Part shown: positions 54,271 to 64,000 of the stretch, in pieces
Layout of the letters: the number at the start of each line of letters is the position of its first letter
Numbering within the stretch: position 1 is the first letter of the stretch
Assembly (NCBI GenBank): GCA_963921825.1
Contig: OY997590.1
Location: forward strand, 56,658,012 to 56,722,011
Direction of reading: 5' to 3'
From: Erodium maritimum
Lineage: Eukaryota; Streptophyta; Magnoliopsida; Geraniales; Geraniaceae
DNA: 64,000 nt
Program-made: the position numbers and the translations under genes
Notes under the pieces: generated by a model
Told to the model about the DNA's origin: nothing
Database searches by the model: none
The model's input: only the letters and a program-made list of their open reading frames with translations

Positions 54271-55992
54271 TTTTTTTTTATCACCTCAAGTTTTTATTAA
54301 AGAAAAGACACGTTCAGAAAGGGAAGCATCCGATGGTCAAGGACCATGAAAACTATTACAAAAAGAACTCCCACAATGGAGATGAAGGGCATAACCCTTT
54401 GAAAAAAAACAAAATAAAAGAACAAACCAAAGACCCTACCCCTTATGAGATAAAGCTTCCTCGCGACTTATGTTCTACATCTCCGCAACAGACGAGACGT
54501 TTTGAGTAGCACATTCACGACTAAAAGAACGGGTTACTGGCCTACTATGAACAGTTAAAGTTCCTTGTGGAGGCTTCAGCAAAGCACGACCCACTCGAGC
54601 CGACTTATGAAGCAGAACATCCTTCCACGAAGATTCAACAGTTTGACCCTCAATAGCCAACGCATCATCCACAACCGATAGAACTTCAGCACATACAGTT
54701 ACCACCGGTCTTGCTGAACCAGACCCAATCGATTGGCCTGAACCTGGAATTGAAGGAGGCTCACAAACACGCCCAACCTCCGACCCATATAAAGCAGGCT
54801 TGACATCATCCTCGAGCCCAAGCCTGAAGAATTGGTCAACTCGTGATCGTCTTCAGCCTCTGGATTCTGACGATCCTCAAGATTTGAAAATGGAAGCTTC
54901 GGGTTAGAGATCCCGAGAATTATGGAAGTAGTAAACCTGCCCGGATCACCGGAAAGCGATTCAAAAACTCGCCTGGACAATTCACCAGAATCTGGCAACG
55001 ATAGTCGAACCTGAAAATTATCACGCTCGTTCTGAATAGAAGTAACAACCATATGAGGAAGCGAGAAAGCCACAAAACTCACCTAACGTAAAAGAAGCCG
55101 AATATCCGAGCTTGAGGCAGAAATTTGAGTCTCAGAAAAAATAGAGCATATGCTCTGTTTTGCTACATTTTCCAACAATGGTGCAAGATCTGTAGAAGAT
55201 AAAGGAAAACACCGAGAAAAGGCTACGAAAAGAATATGTCCATTCACCTTAAATACATTCAGAGTCTTTATAGCCATTGTTGCAAATGTCTGAGCAGAAA
55301 AACGAAGAAACTCAAACAAAAGACCCTTGATGATTTGGCCTCTTCAAAACAGATACGGAAGCGATTTCACCAAAAGGAGAAAACATTCCCCGAACCCATT
55401 CCTTCATTGCAGTAAGGGAATGTTACGAATATAGAGTTCAGTATCACTTACAACGAACGTCTCGCTGGAACGACGCCAGTGACAATCAACCTTGATCTGT
55501 GTAAGCTTACCAAGAACATATGTAGGATCCATCCTTTCAGAGGTCTTCTTCACTTCTGGGATCACAGCCATGAAATGCTTCACGACCCGCGACGAAGGAT
55601 TCTCCTCGACCCCTTTTGAACTGTCCCCAACCACACTAGACACAATCTTTCTCCCTACCAACGGATCCTGCAATCCTATCTCAGACACCACCGAAACAGC
55701 GACTATAAGCTTCTTCACAAAGCAGTGAAGCCTTTAAAGCTCGAGAAACTGATTTGCCAACCGAAGGAGTAAATGCCTTAGAGGTATGCTAAAATGTTGA
55801 GTACTTAATCTTCACTTCTCTATTATGATCAACTCCAGTGATTACTTACAATAATCACTATAAAGAGCCAACAAGAAGGAACAAAAAGAAGGGAAAGAAA
55901 GTGGCTTAGACATTTCCCTTGCAGAAGCTGGATCTATACACTAATAGGCCTAAATAACTCTCTATTGGCCTCAAATATGTGTGGAAGCTACC
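54271..55992 (-). mobile_element. ORF1-only LINE derivative ('half-LINE'), minus strand
   Basis: A 1.7-kb element inserted in minus orientation. The poly(A) end (poly(T) on the plus strand) begins at 54,271, preceded on the minus strand by ggtgataaaa, and a perfect 17-bp target-site duplication encloses it. It carries an RRM-type ORF1 and the region after it. No endonuclease, reverse transcriptase or zf-RVT sequence is present. The perfect duplication shows that an ORF2-less RNA was inserted by LINE-type target-primed reverse transcription supplied in trans, and fairly recently. ORF1 is broken by a few stops and shifts. A similar ORF1-only element lies at 16,452-18,826. Confidence 0.85.
54475..55718 (-). 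pseudogene. LINE-type ORF1 with RRM domain, broken
   Basis: Frames on the minus strand in order: 55,718-55,404, 55,319-55,083, 55,082-54,699 and 54,705-54,475. The first ends with an RNP2-like LYIRNIP; the next frames give MFSPFGEIASVSVLKRPNHQ and an RNP1-like segment, then VFKVNGHILFVAFSR, so an RNA-recognition motif spans about 55,440-55,215. The rest (SGELSRRVFESLSG, then acidic EDRQNPEAEDDHE) is not recognised. One stop follows LLR at 55,083-55,085, and the RRM is interrupted by stops and shifts between 55,404 and 55,320. In plant L1 elements this protein packages the element's RNA. Confidence 0.7.
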
Positions 55993-56009
55993 AAGGGTGC
56001 TGATATCTT

Positions 56010-57228
56010 ACATACAAATAAGGTGTTGAACCTTTCATGTTCTACAAGCGTGGTAAACACGCGCTACAGTACAGTCAAAAGGGCGAAAAAGTTCGCGTTA
56101 TTTATAAAATTACCACCACACGCTGACAACATCTTAACCATCGATTATACGAATCCAATAATTCCTATTAGTTTGAATTCTACAAGATAAGATTCCGTAT
56201 GTGTTTAACAATAATCCTATGTTATACATATAATTAGTTTTTTTAGCGGAAAGGACCAATATTATTGAAACTTAACCATAAATAGAATCAAAGTGGAAAA
56301 TCAAGTCATTTAGGGATAACTCGACAACTATTACTCTAGTTGTAGTCGGGGCATAGTCGGTTACCTTTAAACATACAAGAATCAACAAGTAATAATTATA
56401 CTAAAAAGCAGGAAAATTAAGTTTGGCTCAACTTGAGTCCGACAATATAAGCTTGTGCATGTGTGGAACCTCCTACAAAGTTTACTAGGTATCTAGATGA
56501 TGCGCATGGTTTGGAGAGGGAACTCTAAAGTTGATGGAAGAACCTCATACATGGTCGGGTTGTTAATCCTCCAAAGAAATATGAGCCCTTGCGAAAGTCT
56601 CATGGGTTCTGGCGGGCTTTTTTACCAGCCCTCACCTGATTCTCCTCACGCTGATCCTTCATTTCCACTCTATTCCTGGTCAGGGTTTTCTTTGGCTCAT
56701 TTCCACCCAAGGGTCTCCTTAGACATTGGTCCGGGCCAACCCTTCTGCCCAAGGTTTAGGCACGACATTAGATGTCATCAAACCACCCTCTATCTTTGTA
56801 TTGCACGATCGGACCAGACAGGGTGGTCTCCACCGCTGGATACTAGTGACTTAGGCAGGACATTAAACATCATATTCCTTCTTGTAGGCTACAAAGGGGG
56901 CGAATGCATGCGACACTTCTTGAGAGGTCTGGGGTGGTAGAGCCTTTCATTCTTTGGTGTTTGACTAGCCAATCTTAGTATGTCCATCTGCCGTGAGGAA
57001 GATGTCAAATCTTGGTGTCCCGGTAGTGACGTGTCACTCTCATGAGCTCCATGCCCCAGACGACCACAATTGAAGCGAAAGATCGGGAGAAGGACTCTGA
57101 CTTTACCCTCAGTAGAGGCCCTAGTTAACCGAGTGCACCTTTACACACCTTCTTAGGTTGTTTCCGATAGTGGTACTAACAATTACCGTTAATATTTTCA
57201 TTGAAAGACCTTAAGTCTGAGCATAGAA
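56010..57228. other. Unassigned repeat-like sequence
   Basis: No gene recognised. Bases 56,500-57,150 are GC-richer than the flanks and contain a 147-codon frame (56,497-56,940) without any known domain. Phrases such as tcctggtcagggttttc and ggcacgacattagatgtcatc look like non-coding repeat DNA. I could not find terminal repeats. Confidence 0.35.
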
Positions 57229-57555
57229 TTTTTTTTATCAACAAAAACATAATATAAATGAGCATGCTCTTTAAAGTGAAGAGCATGAGATAAATGAATA
57301 CAACTTTAGAAGCATTCCAAGAATGGATTTTCATCCAAAAGACCTCAACACACTGAGGATACAACCAGTGAAATACAAGACAAAACTCAACCAGGGGTGA
57401 TGTAGAAGCATATGAAAAGAAACAGAACCAAATTACACAAATACGAAACAAGGTCTAATTACCGGATATCTACCATGAAGTACAAAAAATAAAACAGGTC
57501 TAAAAAACCAAATTTGACAATCTTAAAGCACACCACGAACAGACCCAGGGAACAA
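57229..57555 (-). mobile_element. LINE 3' end, first part (minus strand)
   Basis: Poly(T) at 57,229-57,236 followed by atcaacaaaaac, i.e. gttgataaaaaaaa on the minus strand, the LINE tail motif of this genome. The sequence is 3' UTR. It is interrupted at 57,555 by a Mutator-type element and seems to continue from 58,932. Short frames in it are chance. Confidence 0.7.
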
Positions 57556-58920
57556 GAGGAGAAATCTGGTGAGAACTATGTTTTAACGTAGGAACCGCGA
57601 GAACCAATCTAAGTCATTCATTTTAGGAATGGATGGATGAGATGCAATTGAGTAGTTGACTTGTTGACTGAAAAAAACAGCACTTTTTAGTAAGTGGTAA
57701 GGGCTTTTTAGTAAAACTATCATATTATTTTTTTTAAACCAATTCACTAATTTAATTTTTCCCGCTTCGTTTGAACTCCGATTGGCTTCAAACTTGCGCC
57801 ATTAATTTTGTTTTTTTAAGGGCTTTCTATCAAGATCAGTCATGAATATATTTTGAAGCACGAAAAAAAAATTATTTCGGGGATGATTTTTTTAAAAAAA
57901 ATCTGGGTAATTTTTATCAACAATTTGCTCTGGATTTATCAATACTTTTACACTGGTTTTATCAACACTTTACACTGGTTTTATCACCTCATTTTCCAAA
58001 AGTGATCATGCTTTTATCACCTCATCGCGTGTTTTTTATGAACACTAGTTTTATCAACACTAAACAATAGGTTTATCATTCAAAATACGTGTGTTTTATC
58101 ATCCCCATCACATTTTTTTTAAGAACGATTTTTTTTATTTCGGGGCGTGTTTTAAAGAAATTGTATATGAGTAATTTTTATCAACACTTTGCTATGGGTT
58201 TATCAACACTTTACCCTGGTTTTATCAACACTTTACACTGGTTTTATCACCCCATTCTCCAAAACTGATCATGATTTTTATCATCTCATCACGTGTTTTT
58301 TATGAACACCAGTTTTATCAACACAAAACACTAGATTTATCATTGAATTACGTGTGTTTTATCACCCCATCACAAGTTTTTTTTATCAACGTTAAACTCT
58401 AGTGTATCACACTTATTATCAAAATTGAACATGGTTTTTATCACCTCATTATTTGTTTCTTATCACCTCATTACATGTTTTTATCAACATTTAACACTAG
58501 TTTGATACTCCGATATAAAACATTTATTAGTGAAGATTTATCAACGCTCAACATTATTTTTATCACCTTGATATAAATTTTTTATTTTCGTGCTTCAAAA
58601 TATATTCATGATTGATCTTGATTTAAAGCCCTTGAAAAAAGAAAAATATTGGCACAAGTTTGAAGTTAATCGGAGTTAAAACGAATCGAGAAATATTAAA
58701 TTAGTGAATTGGTGAAAAAAAAAATGGACACTTGTCCACATGACACCATGCTATTACAATTATGTCCTTGTTTGTGTGAGAATGGATCAAAGTGACGTGA
58801 ATTTGGGTAGAATTGGGATGATGATGTGACATCATTGTGAATGTTGGATCTTAGTTGTGTATGACTAAGATTGGTTCTCACGGTTCCTATGTTAAGAGTG
58901 GTTCTCACTAGATTATCCCT
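57556..58920. mobile_element. Mutator-type foldback element with tandem-repeat core
   Basis: 1,365 bp. The ends (gaggagaaatctggtgagaac inward, and agggataatctagtgagaac from the right) match for about 60 bp through taggaaccg-gagaaccaatct. A second pair of inverted blocks lies at 57,735-57,870 and 58,590-58,715 (ttcgtgcttcaaaatatattcatga), so the arms are several hundred bases long in all. An 11-bp duplication, ccagggaacaa, flanks it (57,545-57,555 and 58,921-58,931), in the 9-11-bp range of Mutator. The core (about 57,905-58,570) is built of tttatcaacactttacactgg-like units with a higher-order period of 264 bp. No transposase. Confidence 0.87.
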
Positions 58921-58931
58921 CCAGGGAACAA

Positions 58932-59300
58932 TAACATCTTGGAGTTCAAAGAAGATCGGTCCAACCTAACCCAAAAAAACCTCCAGCATAACACCAACTT
59001 CACCATCTAAATTTTGAACCGCGTTTAGCACATCATCTCAGAAATCAGAAGAAACCAAATAATTAGATCCGATCCAAACAAGAAAGGGTAACTATGGTTT
59101 GGGAGAAATCAATCAAGATGATACTTTCCCAACACATTATCTCATCCCGCCTCACCGTATGATAAGGGAAAGGTTCAAAAAAAGGGAGAAGCGGATGTGG
59201 ATTTGACTATTGCCGCTGGCAACGAGAAATTGGAGAAAACAGTCCATGAAGGTGCCGCCATTACAGTACATAGAGGAAACGAGGGAGTCCGTTAAAGACT
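58932..59300 (-). mobile_element. LINE 3' end, second part (minus strand)
   Basis: Probable continuation of the LINE fragment at 57,229-57,555 on the other side of the Mutator-type insertion. No domain is recognised and no target-site duplication matching the left flank was found, so the right edge (about 59,300) is an estimate. Confidence 0.45.
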
Positions 59301-59920
59301 ATATAATCTTGTTAGATACTCTTGCAGGACTAGTCTACCATGACATTCACTGCATAACATTAAACGTAATATAATTAAATGGATTAAGAATCCTAGTTTG
59401 ATAAATGATTCATATTTTACTAGTACTAACTTGACCCTATGCCTTAAAAAGTCTACAGTGGTGTACATGCCCCTATAAATTGAGCAATCATACCCAAGTG
59501 GTTGGAATAATGCTTTTCATGTTTTTTTATATTATTGTTTTCAAATAATAAATTAATAACATCAGAAGAATTGAACTTTTCAATAATGTGATGGTTATGG
59601 AACTGGCCCACCACATTGATGGAGATAAGTAAACAAAAGTTTCTGGATTCGTCAATTTCGAAACTCCATTAATTTATGAGACGCTTCTTTATTGCAAATA
59701 GGACGAAAGCTAGTTTGATTGGCTCGATTAATTGTATCAATAACTAATCTATAAATAATTGTTGCCGTTGTTTTATCGATGCTTCTCAACTATTTAAGAA
59801 CATGTACAATAGAAAAGTTTAGATGTGAAGTTTGGATACCGACGGTATAAAATAGTGGGACTAAAGACTTGAAAATAAGCTGTGTTTTACAATAATAAGT
59901 CATGAATTAAGGCTTGGATT
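59301..59920. other. Intergenic, AT-rich
   Basis: No gene or repeat structure recognised. Confidence 0.5.
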
Positions 59921-60690
59921 GTTTTTTTTTTTTTTTGATCAGCAAACGATTATAATAGATAAAACCCCTTATGAGAGGGAAGAGGTTACATGGAGGAAGG
60001 AACCAATACTCAAAGAACAACATATTGAACACCAAAACAAGGACTTCTAACCCACTTCTAACCCAGAAGGAGAAACAATAAGCAACCCTATGCTAGGAGA
60101 GCCAAATTGAACCCAACCAACAAAAGAATTAAAACCAGGCACCCTCAAAACCGATGTAATACAGTTGCTTGTGTGTCAAGAAAGCCAACCGAAATTTGAA
60201 CTTGAGCTTGTTGATAGAAGGAAACTTGCGGATGAAGCAACCCAAGGGAACTTGCGTATGAAGTAACCCATTTTAAACCACTGCAGCACCATTAGAACTT
60301 GAATTATGCAGATCAGATATGTGTCAATACCCAAAACCACAAGGGCAACACAAGTGAAGTGTAAATTGCAGCTCTTGAACTGGATCAACCTCTAACAGAA
60401 CATATGAACTGAAAATGACAACAGACAAGGCACCAGACAGGAGGAAGTGCTGCAAAAGGGAAGCAAAAACCAGAGAAAAAACTCTCAAAAACCTAAGAGA
60501 TGGGCTACCCTTCACACAAGAAGAACAAATAGCAAACAGAGAACCTAACTACCCACACTCTAAAGGGGATAAAAACACAAAAACAGCAAGTAGTTTTCCT
60601 TACCAAACTCACCATCACTCAACCCAACCACCCAAACCCTTCCCAGACCCCCCAGAACAGACACAGTACCAAACCAAGTTGATGTTGACT
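59921..60690 (-). mobile_element. 5'-truncated LINE 3' end (minus strand)
   Basis: A run of 16 T residues followed by gatcagcaaacg, i.e. gctgatcaaaa plus poly(A) on the minus strand, the same tail as the LINE at 2,116. The next several hundred bases read on the minus strand are T-rich LINE-type 3' UTR without a coding frame. The right edge is estimated; no target-site duplication was found. Confidence 0.65.
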
Positions 60691-60889
60691 GGTTGATTAA
60701 TTGATATTTTACTGTTTTATTTAATTCGTTATCAAAACAGTTTAAATTATATAAAATTTAAATAAGTCTGAAAAAAATAATTAATGATAATAAAAAATAA
60801 TTATCAATAACTTTAACAAGAATAAAAATGAACTTGAACTTTTATGCATCCTCTTTTAATACGACCCCAACAGAATACAAGTTTAAGAA

Positions 60890-62457
60890 TCATTGTGGTG
60901 GTGCTGGAGGTGGTGGTTGTTGTCGAAGAGCTTCAAGTTCACCTTCAATGTTTGCCATGACTTTCGAAATTCGGGCCTTAAACGACTCGTGCGAGGCCAA
61001 CTCGGCTTCGGTGAAGTTGGAGGTATCATTTTCCTCCATGGTATTGTATTTATCTAAGTATTTTCCCACTTTTCGGTTAACTGGTGAAACAGGCGGGTCC
61101 TTGCTAGGTTGCCTTCGTTCCTTGATCGTTCCAGCTCTGCCATGACACTTAGTTGTTCCGTGAGGTTGGTCCCCTTCCTCTTCGATGCCTTCTTGCTTGG
61201 CAGTCGCGTTTAGCGAGTTGCTTGATAGGGACTTGCATCAGCCGTATGGGAGGGGGTGTTTCGCTTACAGGGACCTCACTCCCCTCGTTGAGATCGCAAG
61301 ATGCCCATTCTACTGGTTGAGACTCGCCAACAACATGTGTGTAATCTTTTCATGTGCTTGTGGGTGGGGTTGAGCTATAATTCCCAGCCTCATCCAAGCG
61401 TTGTCGTTGTTGGCGTTGTTGTCGGCGGACATTACCCATGGTGCCTTCCTCGGCAGCGAACTTGTCATCCCCCTCAAGTATCTCAACTCAATGATCGAGG
61501 TCAAAGTTTTTCGGGTGACCAGACGGTCTGAACTTCTCCGAGGTATTGAACCATATCTCCTTCGCCTCTCTCATATAGTCATGATGGTTCCATCCGCTGC
61601 GGACCCCGTCCTTCGATCTCTTCAGATAACTGAGGAACCTCCTTGTCCGCGACCGATGTGAGGCCCAATGTTTCTTGACCGCATTACACTCGAAATGGGG
61701 GTGTTCTCTGGTCGCGTTATACTTCCTCGCAACAGTGCACCAGAATGTGTCTCCGGCTTGGGAGTTTCCCTTAATCGGGTCTTTTGTTGTCGACAGCCAG
61801 CAATGTATGAGGTGCTTGTCCGCCTCGATGGTCCATTTCTTCCGTGGTTGTGGTATTTCTCGAGCTCGTTGTTGGGAAGGTCTAACAGAGGATGACTGCG
61901 ATGACATACGGCTGCCGGTGTGTAGTGGGTAACCGAGGTACAAATAGAATTGTGGTGGAAGTGGCAACGGTTGGTAACCTTGGGGCGGAGGCACGTAACC
62001 TTGAGGCGGCGGCTAGTAACCTTGTGGCTGTGAGTACCATTGTGGTTGTGATGGGTTGAATTGTGGTAGCGATGGGCTGAATTGTGGTTGCGATGGGCTG
62101 AATTGTGGTTGATGGAGTTGACCTCCAAAAAAATAAATTACAAAACATATATTACAAAAGCAATTTAAAAAAATTAAATTAAAACAAATAAATTACAAAA
62201 CATATATTTCAAAAGAAATTTAAAAACTTAAATTAAAACAAAAAATATAAAACAATAACTTAAACACTAAACGATAGTTTGAAAGTACCTGAGCTCGAAC
62301 CCGGTTGCATATATGGGGAGAAAGCGGAGTTCTCACCAGGTTGCGTTAACATATCGCGGAGGCTGCTTGCTTGTTCCTCTGGGGAGAATCCTACATAGTC
62401 CGACCTTTGTTGTTTGTCATCCGCTGATTGTGAACGGGTATTTTCGGAGCCCGACAT
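60890..62457 (-). pseudogene. PIF/Harbinger-type Myb/SANT ORF1 gene, decayed
   Basis: Start codon at 62,457. Exon 1 is 62,457-62,289 (donor CAG|GTACTT); exon 2 begins at 62,122 after ...ttggag and stays in frame. It encodes a Ser-rich start, a Pro/Gln repeat region (PQFSPSQ, PPPQGY), then a Myb/SANT-like domain (RKKWTIEADKHLIHCWLSTT near 61,900) with FWCTVARKYN and KKHWASHRSRTRRF, as in the plant 'glutathione S-transferase T3-like/NAM-associated' proteins, which are relatives of PIF/Harbinger ORF1. TAG at 62,013-62,015 and TGA at 61,488-61,490 (where a Trp is expected) interrupt it; shifts follow, and a C-terminal helix-rich part (ASHESFKARISKVMANIEGE) ends at 60,890. These proteins bind DNA beside a separate DDE transposase, which is not present here. 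Host gene or transposon origin is unresolved. Confidence 0.8.
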
Positions 62458-62548
62458 TTTTCACGAGGATATTGAGAATGAGAGACTAGAATTTGGGAAT
62501 GGGAGAGTGAAATTGGAGAAAGGGTGAGTGATAAAAATGGGGTTGGGG

Positions 62549-62556
62549 TATTTATA
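62549..62556 (-). promoter_or_regulatory. TATA box of the Myb/SANT gene
   Basis: TATAAATA on the minus strand, about 92 bases upstream of the ATG at 62,457. The spacing fits a short leader of roughly 60 bases. Confidence 0.65.
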
Positions 62557-62639
62557 TGATTAAGAAATAAGTAGATTTAATTAAGAAAAAAATTCTTACC
62601 GTTTTCGACCGTTGCCCAACGGTCGAATTTTTTTTCCTT

Positions 62640-62860
62640 CTGAAAGGCCACATGGCACATGGCCATTGGCCGGTAGACGGACACGGGACATGGTCTTCAG
62701 CCCGTCCCGGGGTTGCGGGACGTGGGACGCGAGCCTCGGCCTGGCCCGCGTTTTTACGGGACGTGGGACGCGTAAAAGCCTTCCCACAACGGAACGGGCC
62801 GCGTCCTGCGTCCCGCAAAAACACGAGCCGGTCCAACAGGCCGCACCACTGTTCATTCTC
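62640..62860. repeat. GC-rich repeat-like block with direct repeats
   Basis: In an AT-rich setting, gggacgtgggacgcg occurs twice (near 62,719 and 62,759), with ggccacatggcacatggcc upstream. It has the look of a sub-terminal region of a DNA transposon and may belong to the element that carried the Myb/SANT gene. No target-site duplication was identified. Confidence 0.4.
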
Positions 62861-62869
62861 TTAGTGTAA

Positions 62870-64000
62870 TCGTATCGAAGTAAAATACTAAAATCAAAAT
62901 GATGATTAAAAATTTAACAATTGATTGTAACATTAACTTTTGTTCGTCATTCTTTTTTTTTTCAAAAACTCTCTTCAGAAAAAACCCTCTAAACCCTTAA
63001 GGTGCCGTCACCTCTTCTTCCCTCGCTGGTGACAAACTTGGCTTCGGCCATGGCTGTTACCTGCGAAAGCCTTTCTTTCCCCTCCTTCCTCTTCCCCCCT
63101 CCCCTTCTTGCCTCTTACTTTTTTCTCCTACCATGCTCCTGCTTGTGGCTTTGCCTGGCCACGGTCCGTGTTTGGTTGTCGAAGATCGTCCTTCGTCGGT
63201 GTTTTTCTGAGGTCGTTTTTGAAGGTTTGAAGGGCGAGTACATGTCCCAGCCGGAGTTGGCTTCTCGTGGGGGTGGGGGTTTGGTTCTTTTCTGGCCAGA
63301 TCTACCGCCACGGCCTACTCCGGCGACTTCCTCTCAATTCTGGGTTGTCATGGGAAACCTTTGGTTGACCCCCTCTCTCGCCGTCAGGTCGTCGTGATTG
63401 GCCGGAGTTGGGTTGTGGGTGTGTTCTGTAGATCTCTTCGGCGGCGGATGGTTAGTGTCTCTTGGTTCGAGTGTAGGTCTGAATTCGGGTAGGGCTTGGT
63501 CCAAACCGGTCTAGGTTTGGTGTTGTTTGGGTCGGGACGGTTTGGGCTGGGTCAGTTGGGCGGTTCGGGTTTGGGCAAGGTATTCGGACCTGTTCTGATC
63601 AGGGTCGGGTTTGGCTATGAGTGTTCGTGCTGGGTTGGAAGCTTTGTACTTCTGGGTGCGGCAAAGTCGTTGAGGCGTGCTTTGTCCACGGAGGAGCTTT
63701 GGGAGTGCAGTTCAGATCTGGTGTGGGACTCCTTTCTCAACCCTCGGTTGTAGATTGCAACGACTCTGTTCTCTTTGCTCTGGGAGTTCTGGTCCACCGA
63801 TTCCCAACTCCCTTTTCCGTCCACGGTGTTTATCCAACGGCTCGTTCTAGGCCCTGTGTGGGAAGCGTTTCTTCTGTAGAAGATCGTTGGGGTTCTGTTT
63901 CAGCTGAACTTGTCGTTGGTCGTTGTGGTGTTGGCCCCAACTCTTCGGAGGCTCTCTTCGGTACTACAGCGTTTCAGAAAAGGTATACTTATTTTCTCAT
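62870..64000. other. Unassigned, GC-rich right end of the window
   Basis: From about 63,000 the sequence becomes CT- and GT-rich with open frames (63,002-63,397 and 63,496-63,753) that show no domain I know. Repetition of gggtttgg/gggtcggg at 63,480-63,620 resembles a transposable-element leader. It could be the 5' region of an element or gene continuing past 64,000. Confidence 0.35.

Overview
This is a repeat-rich stretch of a core-eudicot plant nuclear genome. The base composition is AT-rich, the retrotransposons are of plant lineages, and the only clear host gene is a three-exon WRKY57-type transcription factor on the minus strand (21,076-23,974). Almost everything else is transposable-element sequence, often inserted into older elements. 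Terminal repeats and target-site duplications (TSDs) can be read directly for most of it.

Layout, left to right: a LINE 3' portion cut by the window edge (1-2,125); a non-autonomous hAT (3,184-4,044, 8-bp TSD); a Copia element (4,226-8,588, 5-bp TSD); a small MITE (8,731-8,976); a relic LTR (about 9,190-9,513); a non-autonomous Mutator-type element (10,633-11,602, perfect 9-bp TSD); an internally rearranged LINE (11,810-15,889, 13-bp TSD); an ORF1-only LINE derivative (16,452-18,826); then the WRKY57 locus with a hairpin MITE in its second intron.

From 25.7 to 48.9 kb is a nest. Three pieces of a minus-strand CACTA-type transposase gene (25,686-26,146, 40,493-40,675, 48,512-48,721) are separated by two LTR-element insertions. 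The first is a solo Gypsy LTR (TSD ctgaa) that itself holds a nearly 12-kb Del/Tekay-like Gypsy element (26,845-38,580, TSD cttga). The second is an Athila-like gag-protease element (40,676-48,511).

From 49.1 to 53.7 kb lies a foldback-like element with long inverted arms full of a short minisatellite, split by a 3.3-kb solo LTR that contains a large diverged inverted repeat. Then come a TA microsatellite with MITE ends, a second ORF1-only LINE derivative on the minus strand (54,271-55,992, perfect 17-bp TSD), a Mutator-type foldback (57,556-58,920) inside a LINE 3' end, another LINE 3' end (59,921 to about 60,690), and a decayed PIF/Harbinger-type Myb/SANT gene (60,890-62,457) that keeps its TATA box and splice sites.

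The most unusual signals are the two 'half-LINEs' (RRM-type ORF1 only, mobilised with poly(A) tails), the LINE whose ORF1 RRM is fused in frame to the ORF2 endonuclease, the foldback element at 49-53.7 kb, and the internal inverted repeat of its solo LTR. No CRISPR array, rRNA or tRNA gene was seen. All comparisons were made by eye.
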